Source: CBDCWT01 sp965223305 (GTDB taxonomy: Bacteria > Planctomycetota > Planctomycetia > Pirellulales > Pirellulaceae). From it: a stretch of 64,000 nt of DNA. The notes below the pieces were generated by a model. The model was not told the origin of the DNA, made no database searches, and saw only the letters and a list, made by a program, of their open reading frames with translations. Shown here in pieces: positions 1 to 8,634 of this stretch. Location of the stretch: NCBI GenBank assembly GCA_965223305.1, contig CBDCWT010000036.1, positions 124,001 to 188,000 on the forward strand. Direction: 5' to 3'. The position numbers were made by a program, and so were the translations under genes. Within the stretch, counting starts at the first letter, position 1. Each line of letters starts with the position of its first letter.

Positions 1-282
1 CGTACAATCCCTCAGGTGGACCTTGACCCTCCGCCGTAATGCGTTGTCCAGCAAGCCATCGCGATAGCGTGCAAACAGCTCGACGGCTTGCGCGCAGGAG
101 ATTTGCTCGACTGCGTCCGCTCGCGAGAACCAGACCCCGGTGACCGTGGCCAGCAGCAGGAAACAGGCGACGATCCCGGCGGCGCGCCTGATGTCCCCCA
201 TCTGCTGCCGGCGCCGCTTACGCTCAATCATCGAGCGAATTAACCCAGGGGGGCATTCCCCCCACTGGTCACTGGGTACCAT
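1..282 (-). CDS. Anti-sigma-factor-like membrane protein with C-terminal zinc finger (partial)
   Basis: The first 94 codons of a gene that runs off the left edge of the window. The start ATG follows GAGGAG by about a dozen bases. Residues 1-38 are polar and basic. One hydrophobic segment lies at about 40-57 (AGIVACFLLLATVTGVWF), followed at 65-94 by CAQAVELF, YRDGLLD and HLRDC. This Cys, Tyr-x-Asp-Gly-x-Leu-Asp and His-x3-Cys spacing is that of the zf-HC2 anti-sigma zinc finger, which in the family binds an ECF sigma factor. The usual order is cytoplasmic finger first and membrane segment second; here the segment comes first. The last CxxC cysteine and any further domain are outside the window. 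Assignment is from the motif only. Confidence 0.6.
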   Translation of the reverse strand, partial: MVPSDQWGECPPGLIRSMIERKRRRQQMGDIRRAAGIVACFLLLATVTGVWFSRADAVEQISCAQAVELFARYRDGLLDNALRRRVKVHLRDCT

Positions 283-393
283 GACAAGCGTGCTCCTCAA
301 GAAAGTAAATACACCTTAACACGTTGTGCACACCTACTGTTATCGGCAAACGGTCCGCTCGGTTCTGTTAGTGACCGTACAATCCTGCACGAC

Positions 394-1119
394 TTATCCC
401 CCCGTCGGCGTCCCAGCGGGAATTGACGGGTTGGCTCGTTGAACCGCCTGCGCCATTTTCGAGATATCCTTCAACACGATCCGGCGCCGCCCTGTGGCGA
501 CCAGACCTTCCTGCGCCAGCTCCCTCAAGGTGACTGTCACCGTCTCGCGTGTGCTTCCGATCACGTTGGCTAAGTCCTGGTGCGACAGTTGAATGCGCAG
601 CCCAACCCCATCGTCCTGGGGGACACCGTACTTTTCCGCGAGTTCCAAGAGCAAGTGGATCAAGCGGTCTCGGTTCGAGAGAAACAGGAGATTCTTCAAG
701 CGTCGCTCGATCCGCCGCCGGCGCAGACCGAACAGTTTCGTGATGCCCAGTGACACCGTTGGATACCGCTCCACCAGTTGTTGGATCAGACTTGCCGGTA
801 TCACCACAACTGTCGAAGTTTCAACGGTTTCTGCATATTCGTCGCGATCACCGGGTTCCAAGATCGCTAGCTCACCGAACAGCTCGCCCGGTTCGATAAA
901 AGCTAAAATCGACTGCTTCCCTTCGGGCGTAATGTGGCAGATCTTGGCACGCCCAGAGACCAGCAACATCACCGATGTCGCGGCATCGGCGGGAAGGTAG
1001 ATCGGTTCCCCGCGAGCGAATTGACGCGCCTTGCTCGATCGCTCTATCTCGCGGGCTTCTTCAGGCGCGACCCGATCAAACAGCGGGCACTGTTTCAGAT
1101 ACCACAGTTTCTCGGACAT
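394..1119 (-). CDS. Crp/Fnr-family transcriptional regulator
   Basis: A 241-residue protein of standard Crp/Fnr size. Residues 10-120 form the cyclic-nucleotide-binding-like beta barrel, with GELFGELAIL as the phosphate-binding-cassette region. A long dimerisation helix follows, and a winged helix-turn-helix of the HTH_Crp type lies at about 170-225 (LSHQDLANVIGSTRETVT, then LRELAQEGLV). Only two cysteines are seen (C11 and C61), so the four-cysteine iron-sulfur site of true FNR is absent. The effector is unknown: a nucleotide, redox or gas signal are all possible. The gene is read toward the anti-sigma-like gene, and tRNA-Gln and rex lie upstream. Family is certain, target genes are not. Confidence 0.92.
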   Translation of the reverse strand: MSEKLWYLKQCPLFDRVAPEEAREIERSSKARQFARGEPIYLPADAATSVMLLVSGRAKICHITPEGKQSILAFIEPGELFGELAILEPGDRDEYAETVETSTVVVIPASLIQQLVERYPTVSLGITKLFGLRRRRIERRLKNLLFLSNRDRLIHLLLELAEKYGVPQDDGVGLRIQLSHQDLANVIGSTRETVTVTLRELAQEGLVATGRRRIVLKDISKMAQAVQRANPSIPAGTPTGG

Positions 1120-1237
1120 CGCGCCCGATCTTGAGTGAGACGATGGGAAGGGCAGCAGGCTTACTACGCCGGGCGATCGGCCGCGGTTCGGACTACGGCC
1201 GGGAATTCCGGCGACCTGCAGGGTGGGCGATAAACAA

Positions 1238-1308
1238 CTACCCGGCCTGGACTCGAACCAGGACTGAGGGAGCCAAAATCCCTAGTGCTACCATTACACC
1301 ACCGGGCA
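1238..1308 (-). tRNA. tRNA-Gln (anticodon UUG)
   Basis: On the minus strand the 7-bp acceptor stem TGCCCGG pairs with CCGGGTA (one G-U), followed by discriminator G73, usual for tRNA-Gln. The anticodon stem AGGGA/TCCCT encloses the loop TTTTGGC, which places TTG at 34-36. The T arm contains GGTTCGAGTCC. The CCA end is not encoded. It sits alone between the crp-like gene and rex. Confidence 0.95.
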
Positions 1309-1333
1309 CCGCGTCACAAACCCGGCAATTAGC

Positions 1334-1996
1334 TTACGAGTTCTCATGGCGATTCACAACCGCGAAAGAAAGCTGCTCCAGCTCAATCGCCAAGTCCACT
1401 CCCACGTTGCGAATCCCCTTCGGTAGCGTGATCGTTACCGGGGCGAAGTTCAAAATCCCCTCGATCCCGGCCGCCACGAGCTGGCTGGCTACCTGCTGTG
1501 CGCCGCTTGCCGGCACCGCGATCACAGCCAGCCGGATACACCGCTGTGAGACGATTTCCGTTAGGCGGTCGATCGAGAAGATGTCGACCCCCTCCACCTT
1601 GCTGTCGATCAGAGCTGGGTCGATGTCAAATGCCGCCGCAATCTCAAAACCCTGCGTCTGAAAACCCTTGTAGCGCAACAAAGCACGGCCTAGATTGCCG
1701 ATGCCGACCAAGGCAACGGGCCAAGAGTGGTCGGTGCCCAAGATCTTCTTGATTTCGTGAACCAGCTCCTGGCATCGATAGCCGATTCCGGGATAGCCAA
1801 ACTGGCCGAAATTGGCCAGATCTTTGCGGACCTGCGCGTCGGTAACCCCAAGCGTCTTTCCGAGCTGAGTGGAGCTGATCGTCTCGGAACCCTCGCGCAG
1901 TAAGTGCTGGAGTTCGCGCAGATAGAGGCTCAAGCGACTGACAACCGCTTTGGGCACCGCCAGCTCATCCGAAGCTCTGTCTTTCGGCTCACACAT
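1334..1996 (-). CDS. rex: Redox-sensing transcriptional repressor Rex
   Basis: A 220-residue protein from the chosen start, an ATG preceded by TGGAG; an in-frame GTG 36 bases further upstream is possible but does not match the family N-terminus. Residues 15-75 are the winged-helix DNA-binding domain (VTDAQVRKDLANFGQFG). Residues 80-220 are a Rossmann domain with VALVGIGNLGRAL, the GxGxxG loop that binds NADH or NAD+. In the family Rex represses fermentation and respiration genes and leaves DNA when the NADH/NAD+ ratio rises. It lies beside a Crp/Fnr-type regulator, so two energy-state sensors are neighbours here. No Rex operator was identified by eye. Confidence 0.95.
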   Translation of the reverse strand: MCEPKDRASDELAVPKAVVSRLSLYLRELQHLLREGSETISSTQLGKTLGVTDAQVRKDLANFGQFGYPGIGYRCQELVHEIKKILGTDHSWPVALVGIGNLGRALLRYKGFQTQGFEIAAAFDIDPALIDSKVEGVDIFSIDRLTEIVSQRCIRLAVIAVPASGAQQVASQLVAAGIEGILNFAPVTITLPKGIRNVGVDLAIELEQLSFAVVNRHENS

Positions 1997-2180
1997 GGCT
2001 GCAAACTCCAGTGCCGCAAGCAAATGCGGCACCGTGTCACTCTATGATGTGAAACTCGGCCGGACAACGCCCTCATCGTACCGCGCCACTGTTGGTTGAG
2101 AAAAATCGACCGGCTGGGCGGTAGTTGACAGTGGGCAGAAAGTGCGGCCGGGAGCTTTCGGCGCTAGCGAGCTCGGCCAC

Positions 2181-2675
2181 CTACAGGTCGAAACCAGGCA
2201 CCGAGTCGAGAAACAGCTGACCCGTGCTGGGGTTGTACTGCCAACCTCCGCTATTGTCAGCCGTTACGTCGTCCGCCGTCAGCAGAGTGCGTGAAGTGAG
2301 CTTGATCGAGGAGCTGCCAGTGAAGGGGTTTTGGGGAATCGTCCGCAAAAGCGAGCTGGAGTCGCCGCCATCCTCGGCGGGTTGCCCTGTGCTCGCCGAT
2401 GCCCCGTTTTCGGCTCCACCGAGAGTCGGAATCTGCCCCGCGTGCTGAGCTTTGTAGGTTTCGATCGCTCCCCGCATCGTTGCCAACTTGTACTCGGCCA
2501 GCGTCATTTGAGCGTCCGTTGTGGGCTCCCAGAACTGCGCCATCACGGTGGCCAAAAGAACGGTGACCACCACCACGACCACAACTAGGTCCACGAGCAT
2601 CAACCCAAGGGGTTTATGGTTGTTCACGTTGGTGACTCTCAATCTGCTCAAGATGCTAAGGCGCTTGACAACCAT
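2181..2675 (-). CDS. GspG-like type II pseudopilin
   Basis: A 164-residue protein from the ATG preceded by AGAGG. The longer open frame upstream runs through a palindromic repeat and is not used. Residues 23-48 (GLMLVDLVVVVVVVTVLLA) form a class III prepilin signal and N-terminal helix, but the usual Glu at +5 is Asp and the segment is unusually Val-rich. The rest (AEYKLATMRGAIETYKAQHAG, and a C-terminal GGWQYNPSTGQLFLD) is the small globular domain typical of GspG-like proteins. No other secretion gene is adjacent; an ExeA-like ATPase lies about 60 kb away. The role is probably in a type II or type IV-like envelope machine. Confidence 0.75.
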   Translation of the reverse strand: MVVKRLSILSRLRVTNVNNHKPLGLMLVDLVVVVVVVTVLLATVMAQFWEPTTDAQMTLAEYKLATMRGAIETYKAQHAGQIPTLGGAENGASASTGQPAEDGGDSSSLLRTIPQNPFTGSSSIKLTSRTLLTADDVTADNSGGWQYNPSTGQLFLDSVPGFDL

Positions 2676-2728
2676 AGGTTGCTGACCTCTGTCCGCCGCC
2701 GTCCGATCGTAGCCGAACTCGCCAGAGC

Positions 2729-2797
2729 GTAGCCGAACTCGCCAGAGTTTGGTTTGGTGGACCGCCGATTCGTCCAAATTCTGGCGAATTCGGCTAC
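2729..2797. repeat. Family B palindromic repeat, copy 1
   Basis: Two 24-base inverted arms, one opening GTAGCCGAACTCGCCAGAG and the other closing CTGGCGAATTCGGCTAC, enclose about 21 bases that include CGATTCGTC. A partial extra copy of the left arm precedes it at 2709-2727. The same palindrome occurs four more times in full, and several times as one arm, always between genes. Confidence 0.9.
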
Positions 2798-2841
2798 CAG
2801 AAATCCTCAACGGCGTTGGGCTTCATCCCTGGAAAATTATA

Positions 2842-3017
2842 GCCCGGATTATTCATGAAGATCGTCGCGAGAGGTTGTAAGTACGTTCGTGGCAAGGAAG
2901 GCAAGCAATTCTTCCGCAGGCGTATTGCAGCAATACGTCGAGGGAGAATTGTGAAGCATGACGAAGCCACGGATGGACTTACGACCTCGCAGCAGATCGC
3001 TCATGAATAATTCGGGA
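2842..3017. mobile_element. Family A 176-bp fold-back element, copy 1
   Basis: Begins GCCCGGATTATTCATGA and ends with the near-exact inverse TCATGAATAATTCGGG, flanked on both sides by TA (2840-2841 and 3018-3019). The two halves are complementary almost throughout, meeting at the hairpin CGTATTG-cag-CAATACG. No transposase is encoded. The TA flanks and small size suggest a miniature element mobilised by a Tc1/mariner/IS630-type enzyme. It lies between the pseudopilin and the YTV gene. Confidence 0.85.
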
Positions 3018-3453
3018 TAAGGGTACGCGAGCAGCAACGCTGGTCTTTGTTGCACATCCGTTCCGCCGCAGAAGCTGTGCGGGCTGGCCGTGGAAGTCGG
3101 CACAACCGGCAAAGTTGTCTTGTGCCAAAATCTTTTGGCAGGCGTCGCGGCAGGGTGTATTCGCTGCCGATGACGCATCAACCCACGACACCTGGGTCTT
3201 ACTCAATCGCCGCCATCGCTTGAAATTATCCATCCAAACTATCTCAAGCAAGCGCTCCAGATTGACGATAAGGACGACAACCGGCCTGTTTCCGAGCGCT
3301 GGTCTGGCGCTTGGGACATCGACAAAGGACAGCGGTAGCACGCGTCGCTACCGGGATGCATCTTCCGAAGGAGTGGAAATGGCCGACCGTACAACGGCGA
3401 TGCGATCGCCAGGCGAAATCCACTTTGACCGTGTCAGCAAAGGAGATCGGAAG
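3018..3453. other. Long upstream region of the YTV gene
   Basis: 436 bases with no supported gene. An open frame from 3115 runs in phase into the YTV gene, but it has no recognisable features and would bury the signal peptide, so it is treated as untranslated leader. An AAAGGAG ribosome site at 3439-3445 marks the end. No clear promoter was found by eye. Confidence 0.5.
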
Positions 3454-4995
3454 ATGAGAGTTCTCGTAGGTGTGCCGATTTTGGCGGCAATGCTTGTCGC
3501 ATTTTCGGCGGGCACAGCCAACGCCGGCTACGGTGGCGCGGTGAGCTACAGCCACTGTGCCGGGAGCAATCCTGGCAGCTACTGCTGTGCCCAGCAGCAG
3601 TGTCACACCGTTATGAAGACCTGCCGCGAAGTCGTTTACGATCAGCAACAGTACACGTGTTATCGCACCGTCTACGACACGGTTTATGACGATCGCGTCA
3701 TCAACTGTGTGAACTACGTACCGGAGACTCACTACCGCGAGTGCAGTTACACGGTGTGTAAGCCGGTCTATGAAACCCGCTATCGGACCGTCAACTACAC
3801 GGTCTGCAAGCCGGTTTGGGAGACGAAGACCAAGCAGATGTGCTACACGGTTTGTAAGCCCGTGTGGGAGACGCGTACCAAAGACATCTGCTACACGGTC
3901 TGCAAGCCGGTTTGGGAAACGAAGACCAAGCAGATGTGCTACACGGTCTGCAAGCCCGTGTGGGAGACGCGTACCAAAGACATCTGCTACACGGTCTGCA
4001 AGCCGGTCTGGGAGACGAAGACCAAGCAGATTTGCTACACCGTCTGCAAGCCGGTTTGGGAAACGAAGACCCGCACGGTCTGCTACAACGTCTGCAAGCC
4101 GGTCTACGAAACGCGGACACGACAGGTCTGCCGCACGATTCGTAAGCCGGTCCACTACACGCGCACGGTTGAGGTCTGCACGGGTCACTGGGACACTCAA
4201 GTTGAGGAGATCCCAGGTCCGGTCGTTCAGAAGTGTGTCCAGGAGCCGGGATGTTGGACTTGGGATCCCTGCCGATGCTGCTGCGTCTACACGCCGGGGG
4301 CGTCGCGGATGGTTGAGGTTCAATGCCCACCGCGTCGCGTCTGCCGCAAGGTATGGGTCCCGCGCGTCGAGCACCGCACGATTAACTGCGTTCGCTACGA
4401 GTGCGAGGTTGTTACGGAGCAGGTTCCGTACACAGTCTGCCGCTACACGACCGAACAACGGCAGAAGACGTGCACCTATCGGGTTTGCCGGATGGTACCC
4501 GAGCAGCGGGTCAAGACCTGCACCTACCGGGTCTGCCACATGGTGCCGGAGCAGGTTACCAAGACGTGCACCTACCGCGTTTGCCGGATGGTACCCGAGC
4601 AGCGAGTCAAGACCTGCACTTACCGTGTTTGTCGGATGGTGCCGGAACAGGTCACCAAGACGTGCACCTATCGGGTTTGCCGGATGGTGCCCGAGCAGCG
4701 GGTCAAGACCTGCACCTACCGGGTGTGTCACATGACGCGGGAATGCCGCACGAAGCAAGTGCCTTACACGGTGTGCCGTTACGAGCCGCAACAGTTTACA
4801 CGGCGGATTCCGTATACGGTCTGCAAGCCGGTCCACACCTCACGAACCATCAAGGTTCCACGTTGTGTTTCCCGGCAAGTTCCGTACACCGTGACCCGCT
4901 GCGTACCGCGAGTTGTTTGCAAGCAGGTCCCGGTAACGGTTTGCTGCCCAACGCCACGCTGCGGCCGGCGCACGCGTTGCAACAGCTGTGGTTAG
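3454..4995 (+). CDS. Secreted Cys-rich YTV-repeat protein
   Basis: A 513-residue protein with a signal peptide (VLVGVPILAAMLVAFSAG, cleavage after TANA) and about 58 cysteines. Two blocks of 16-residue repeats flank a spacer with GCWTWDPCRCCC. The first block (about residues 90-235) repeats YTVCKPVWETKTKQMC, alternating with an RTKDIC version. The second (about 330-440) repeats TYRVCRMVPEQRVKTC, alternating with VTKTC. This is the planctomycete YTV repeat family (Pfam YTV), associated with the cell envelope; a disulfide-linked wall role is inference. The 48-base DNA repeats are nearly identical, so recombination and length change are likely. The start is fixed by AAAGGAG and the signal peptide. 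Confidence 0.85.
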   Translation: MRVLVGVPILAAMLVAFSAGTANAGYGGAVSYSHCAGSNPGSYCCAQQQCHTVMKTCREVVYDQQQYTCYRTVYDTVYDDRVINCVNYVPETHYRECSYTVCKPVYETRYRTVNYTVCKPVWETKTKQMCYTVCKPVWETRTKDICYTVCKPVWETKTKQMCYTVCKPVWETRTKDICYTVCKPVWETKTKQICYTVCKPVWETKTRTVCYNVCKPVYETRTRQVCRTIRKPVHYTRTVEVCTGHWDTQVEEIPGPVVQKCVQEPGCWTWDPCRCCCVYTPGASRMVEVQCPPRRVCRKVWVPRVEHRTINCVRYECEVVTEQVPYTVCRYTTEQRQKTCTYRVCRMVPEQRVKTCTYRVCHMVPEQVTKTCTYRVCRMVPEQRVKTCTYRVCRMVPEQVTKTCTYRVCRMVPEQRVKTCTYRVCHMTRECRTKQVPYTVCRYEPQQFTRRIPYTVCKPVHTSRTIKVPRCVSRQVPYTVTRCVPRVVCKQVPVTVCCPTPRCGRRTRCNSCG

Positions 4996-5030
4996 GACGA
5001 CCGCGGCAAGATAGATTTCGTCTGGATCGG

Positions 5031-5070
5031 ATGCGGTGGCCTGGTCAATTCAGGTCACCGCATTTTTTTT
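5031..5070. terminator. Rho-independent terminator after the YTV gene
   Basis: ATGCGGTG (5031-5038) pairs with CACCGCAT (5056-5063), with a further GGCCTG/CAGGTC-like pairing inside the loop, followed by a run of eight T. It overlaps the last codons of the converging CPBP gene, so it mainly stops YTV transcription. Confidence 0.8.
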
Positions 5071-5717
5071 GTGAGGCAAAGGAGAGCCAGGAAGTCGTAG
5101 GAAGCGTGTGCCACGATGGGGACTAGCAGATGGTCGCTGACGAGGAGCAGCAGTCCAAAGTAAAAGCCGACCGCCGTCGCCAACACGGCATAGGTCATCG
5201 TGAGCCAATGACAGACGCCAAACAGCAGCGACGAGACGGTAAGCCCTAGAATGGCACCTAGCGTGGCATCGGACCAGTGGCTGACGGTTCCCATGATGAA
5301 GCCGCGAAACAACAGCTCCTCACCAATCCCGGCGGCGACTGAGAGCAATCCCAACTCGGCGACCGAGAGCGGTCGGAAGATTGGAACCAGATGGCGATCG
5401 CAATAGTCGACAAAAGACTGTAGCCGTTTAGGTGGCCGTCGCTGCAGCCAAACGAGGCCCGCCAGCAAGGGCAGGGCAGCAAGTACGCCCAGTCCCACTG
5501 CCCGCGCGGTCGTGACGGACTGCGGTGACTGCTTGAGGTGGAGGTCATAGCCGAGGAGGCTGGCGAGCAACAGCGCGAGGCCGCCCAGGCCGAGTTCGAA
5601 CAGCAGGGCGGAAACAACAAAGGGCAAGCGGCGCCTGCGTCGCAGCGGTTTTTGGTGGTCTCCAGCAGCCGTCAGCGGCTCGGCTGGTTGCGGCGGATCT
5701 GGCGGTGACGACGTCAT
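5055..5717 (-). CDS. CPBP-family intramembrane metalloprotease
   Basis: A 220-residue membrane protein with about six hydrophobic segments after a Pro- and Arg-rich N-terminus. The family motifs are present: EELLFRG at 133-139 (the EExxxR motif), FGVCHW around H170, and VPIVAHASYD around H204. These Glu and His residues form the catalytic metal site of CAAX/CPBP (Abi) proteases. Family members range from prenyl-protein processing to bacteriocin self-immunity; no substrate can be proposed here. The gene converges on the YTV gene, and its stop codon lies inside that gene's terminator hairpin. Confidence 0.88.
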   Translation of the reverse strand: MTSSPPDPPQPAEPLTAAGDHQKPLRRRRRLPFVVSALLFELGLGGLALLLASLLGYDLHLKQSPQSVTTARAVGLGVLAALPLLAGLVWLQRRPPKRLQSFVDYCDRHLVPIFRPLSVAELGLLSVAAGIGEELLFRGFIMGTVSHWSDATLGAILGLTVSSLLFGVCHWLTMTYAVLATAVGFYFGLLLLVSDHLLVPIVAHASYDFLALLCLTKKMR

Positions 5718-5897
5718 CGAGTACCAAACGCCTTTGTTGACGAGTGTTTACGTCGTTGTTAGACTCACGAGCTTATTTTGGTTGGCGAGCCTGGACCGAT
5801 CCATGTCCCCTCGAGTTTCGCCGCGTGTCTATCCCCTGCCGGCGACGGCAATTCATGATACAGCTCAGTCTTCTAATTGAAAGAAGGTGGTTCACCG

Positions 5898-8573
5898 ATG
5901 GCAAAGCGAGCGTCGAAGTCGTCCAAGATGATCTATTACTTTGGCAAGACGCGTACTGAAGGGAAGGGCAAGAGCAAAGAGCTGCTGGGTGGCAAAGGGG
6001 CCAATCTCGCTGAAATGACCAGCATTGGTTTGCCCGTTCCACCCGGCTTCACGATCACGACCGCGGTCTGCGCCAACTACTACGAGCAGGGCAAACGCAT
6101 GCCTCGCGGGTTGATGGACGATGTGCACAAGAGCGTGCGTACGCTGGAACGGGAATTGGGCAAGAAGTTCGGAGACGACAAGAACCCGCTGTTGGTCTCC
6201 GTCCGCTCGGGTGCGGCGGTGTCGATGCCGGGCATGATGGACACGATCCTGAACCTGGGGATGACCGACGTCTCGGTGGAGGGCTTGGCCGCCGCAACCG
6301 GAAATCGCCGGTTTGCCTACGACGCCTACAGGCGTTTGATCAATATGTTCGGCGACGTGGTGATGGAGATGCACCACGAGTACTTTGAGGCAGAGTTCAC
6401 GAAAATCAAAAAGAAATATCGAGCGAAGCTGGACACAGATGTTCCCGAGGAGGGATTGGTCGAGCTTTGTGACGCATACAAGAGAGTCTACAAGAAACAC
6501 ACTCGCCAACCATTTCCTCAGGATCCATTCAAGCAGCTGGAAAAGGCGATCGAAGCCGTGTTTCGTAGCTGGAACACGCCGCGCGCCAAACGCTATCGTG
6601 AGGTCGAAAACATCCGCGGCTTGCAGGGGACCGCTGTCAACGTCCAGTCGATGGTGTACGGAAACATGGGCGACGACAGTGGGACGGGAGTCGCGTTTAC
6701 TCGGGACCCCTCCACCGGTCGGAACAAGTTCTACGGCGAGTTCCTCGTGAACGCCCAGGGAGAGGACGTCGTGGCGGGTATTCGCACGCCGCAACCTGTG
6801 GAGGAGATGCCACGCTGGAAAACAGCCGACCAGCCCAGCATCGGTAGGCGTGTCCACAAGCAGCTGCTGGAAATCAAGCGAATCTTGGAAGATCACTATC
6901 GCGACATGCAGGACATCGAGTTCACGATCGAGCGGGGTAGTCTGTTCATGTTGCAGACCCGCAACGGCAAGCGCACCGGTGCCGCAGCGGTGAAGGTCGC
7001 GTGCGACATGGTTCGCGAGAAGCTGATCAACGAGAAGACTGCGGTGACCAGGATTCCGGCGAACGACTTAACGCAGCTGTTATTGCCCAGCTTTGACCCG
7101 GCCGCGAAGAAGCACGCGAACGTGCTCACGATCGGATTGCCAGCATCACCGGGCGCGGCCGTCGGCAAACTGGCCTTCACCGCCGCTGAGGCGGTCGAAC
7201 GGACGGCCGCGGGCGAAAAAGTGCTGCTGGTTCGCAAAGAGACCAGCCCCGAGGATGTGGACGGAATGCACAGCGCGGCGGGAATCCTGACAAGTACAGG
7301 TGGGATGACAAGCCACGCCGCGGTCGTCGCGCGCGGATGGGGCCGTTGCTGCGTAGCGGGAGCCGGTGAAATCGTGATTGACGAGAAGGCGCGCAGGATC
7401 AAAGTCAATGGAAAGTCGTTCGGGCATCGCGACACGGTCTCGATCGACGGTTCCACCGGACAGGTCATGGCGGGAACTATTGCAACGCGACAACCAACCC
7501 TCTCCGGTGACTTTTCCACGGTCATGAAGTGGGCTGACAAGTACCGCAAACTTGGTATTCGGACCAATGCCGACACACCCGCGGATGCTCAGCGGGCACG
7601 GGACTTCGGCGCGGAGGGAATCGGTCTCTGCCGTACCGAACATATGTTCTTTGAAGGAGACCGGATCACCGCGATGCGGCAGATGATCTTGGCCGATCAA
7701 GAGTCGGATCGACGCCGCGCGCTCAAGAAGCTCTTGCCTTTCCAACGCAGAGACTTCGTGGGGATCTTCAAGGCGATGAAGGGGTTTCCTGTCACCATCA
7801 GGTTGCTCGACCCGCCTCTGCACGAATTCCTACCGCACGATAGCAAATCCCAAAAGGAGGTTGCCGACCAGCTCGGTGTCAGCCCGCGTGTTGTCAAACA
7901 GCGGGTGGATCAGCTGCATGAAGCCAACCCGATGCTCGGCCATCGCGGCTGCCGCTTGAGCATCACCTATCCAGAAATCCTCGAGATGCAAGTCACAGCG
8001 ATCGTCGAAGCATTGATCGAATGCAAGAGTAAGCGAGTCGACGCGCACGCCGAGGTCATGATTCCGCTCGTCGGCGCCGCCGCCGAGCTGGCGGTACTGC
8101 GGAAGCTGGCCGAGGAGACAATCGATCACGTCCGTCAGGCCAAGAAATTCCGTGGAAAACTCGACATCCTGATCGGCACTATGATCGAGATCCCGCGGGC
8201 CGCGCTCACGGCAAATGAAGTGGCCGAGCACGCGGAGTTCTTCAGTTTCGGCACCAACGATCTAACCCAAATGACTTTTGGTTACAGCCGTGACGACGTG
8301 AATTCGTTCTTGCCGGACTATCTCCATCAGGAGATTCTTCCGGGCGACCCTTTCCAGTCGCTGGATACGACGGGCGTCGGACAGCTGGTCGAGTTGGGGG
8401 TGCAGCGTGGACGAGCGGCGCGGAAGTCTCTGAAGGTTGGGATCTGCGGGGAACACGGTGGCGATCCTCTATCGATCGACTTCTGTCACCGTACTGGGTT
8501 GGACTACGTCAGTTGCTCACCATTTCGTGTTCCCATCGCCCGCTTGGCCGCCGCACAAGCTGCACTGGGATAG
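5898..8573 (+). CDS. ppdK: Pyruvate, phosphate dikinase
   Basis: An 891-residue protein, full length for the family, which interconverts pyruvate + ATP + phosphate and phosphoenolpyruvate + AMP + diphosphate in the cytoplasm. The N-terminal nucleotide-binding domain begins with GGKGANLAEMTSIG. The swivelling phosphohistidine domain has GGMTSHAAVVARGWG with catalytic His at residue 473. The C-terminal PEP/pyruvate barrel has FFSFGTNDLTQMTFGYSRDD and ICGEHGGDP with the catalytic Cys at about 850. The start is the ATG after AAGAAGGTGG; a TTG seven codons upstream is less likely. The gene stands alone and converges on the KaiC-like gene across a hairpin-rich element. Confidence 0.97.
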   Translation: MAKRASKSSKMIYYFGKTRTEGKGKSKELLGGKGANLAEMTSIGLPVPPGFTITTAVCANYYEQGKRMPRGLMDDVHKSVRTLERELGKKFGDDKNPLLVSVRSGAAVSMPGMMDTILNLGMTDVSVEGLAAATGNRRFAYDAYRRLINMFGDVVMEMHHEYFEAEFTKIKKKYRAKLDTDVPEEGLVELCDAYKRVYKKHTRQPFPQDPFKQLEKAIEAVFRSWNTPRAKRYREVENIRGLQGTAVNVQSMVYGNMGDDSGTGVAFTRDPSTGRNKFYGEFLVNAQGEDVVAGIRTPQPVEEMPRWKTADQPSIGRRVHKQLLEIKRILEDHYRDMQDIEFTIERGSLFMLQTRNGKRTGAAAVKVACDMVREKLINEKTAVTRIPANDLTQLLLPSFDPAAKKHANVLTIGLPASPGAAVGKLAFTAAEAVERTAAGEKVLLVRKETSPEDVDGMHSAAGILTSTGGMTSHAAVVARGWGRCCVAGAGEIVIDEKARRIKVNGKSFGHRDTVSIDGSTGQVMAGTIATRQPTLSGDFSTVMKWADKYRKLGIRTNADTPADAQRARDFGAEGIGLCRTEHMFFEGDRITAMRQMILADQESDRRRALKKLLPFQRRDFVGIFKAMKGFPVTIRLLDPPLHEFLPHDSKSQKEVADQLGVSPRVVKQRVDQLHEANPMLGHRGCRLSITYPEILEMQVTAIVEALIECKSKRVDAHAEVMIPLVGAAAELAVLRKLAEETIDHVRQAKKFRGKLDILIGTMIEIPRAALTANEVAEHAEFFSFGTNDLTQMTFGYSRDDVNSFLPDYLHQEILPGDPFQSLDTTGVGQLVELGVQRGRAARKSLKVGICGEHGGDPLSIDFCHRTGLDYVSCSPFRVPIARLAAAQAALG

Positions 8574-8634
8574 CTGCGCTGCAGACTCCGCAGTTTCTGT
8601 ACCGATGTTTCGGTCGCCTTCGGGAATGGTCTCG

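Noticed and set aside
394..1119. True oxygen sensor FNR
   Set aside because: Only two cysteines are present, so the four-cysteine iron-sulfur cluster site is missing.
3115..3453. In-frame upstream extension of the YTV protein (113 residues)
   Set aside because: It has no recognisable features, and a clear ribosome site plus signal peptide mark the start at 3454.
3244..4836. 530-residue open frame antisense to the YTV gene
   Set aside because: It is a shadow of the 48-base coding repeats; the plus-strand product has a signal peptide, ribosome site and terminator.
5892..6896. 334-residue open frame antisense to ppdK
   Set aside because: It is fully inside a certain gene and has no ribosome site or domain features.
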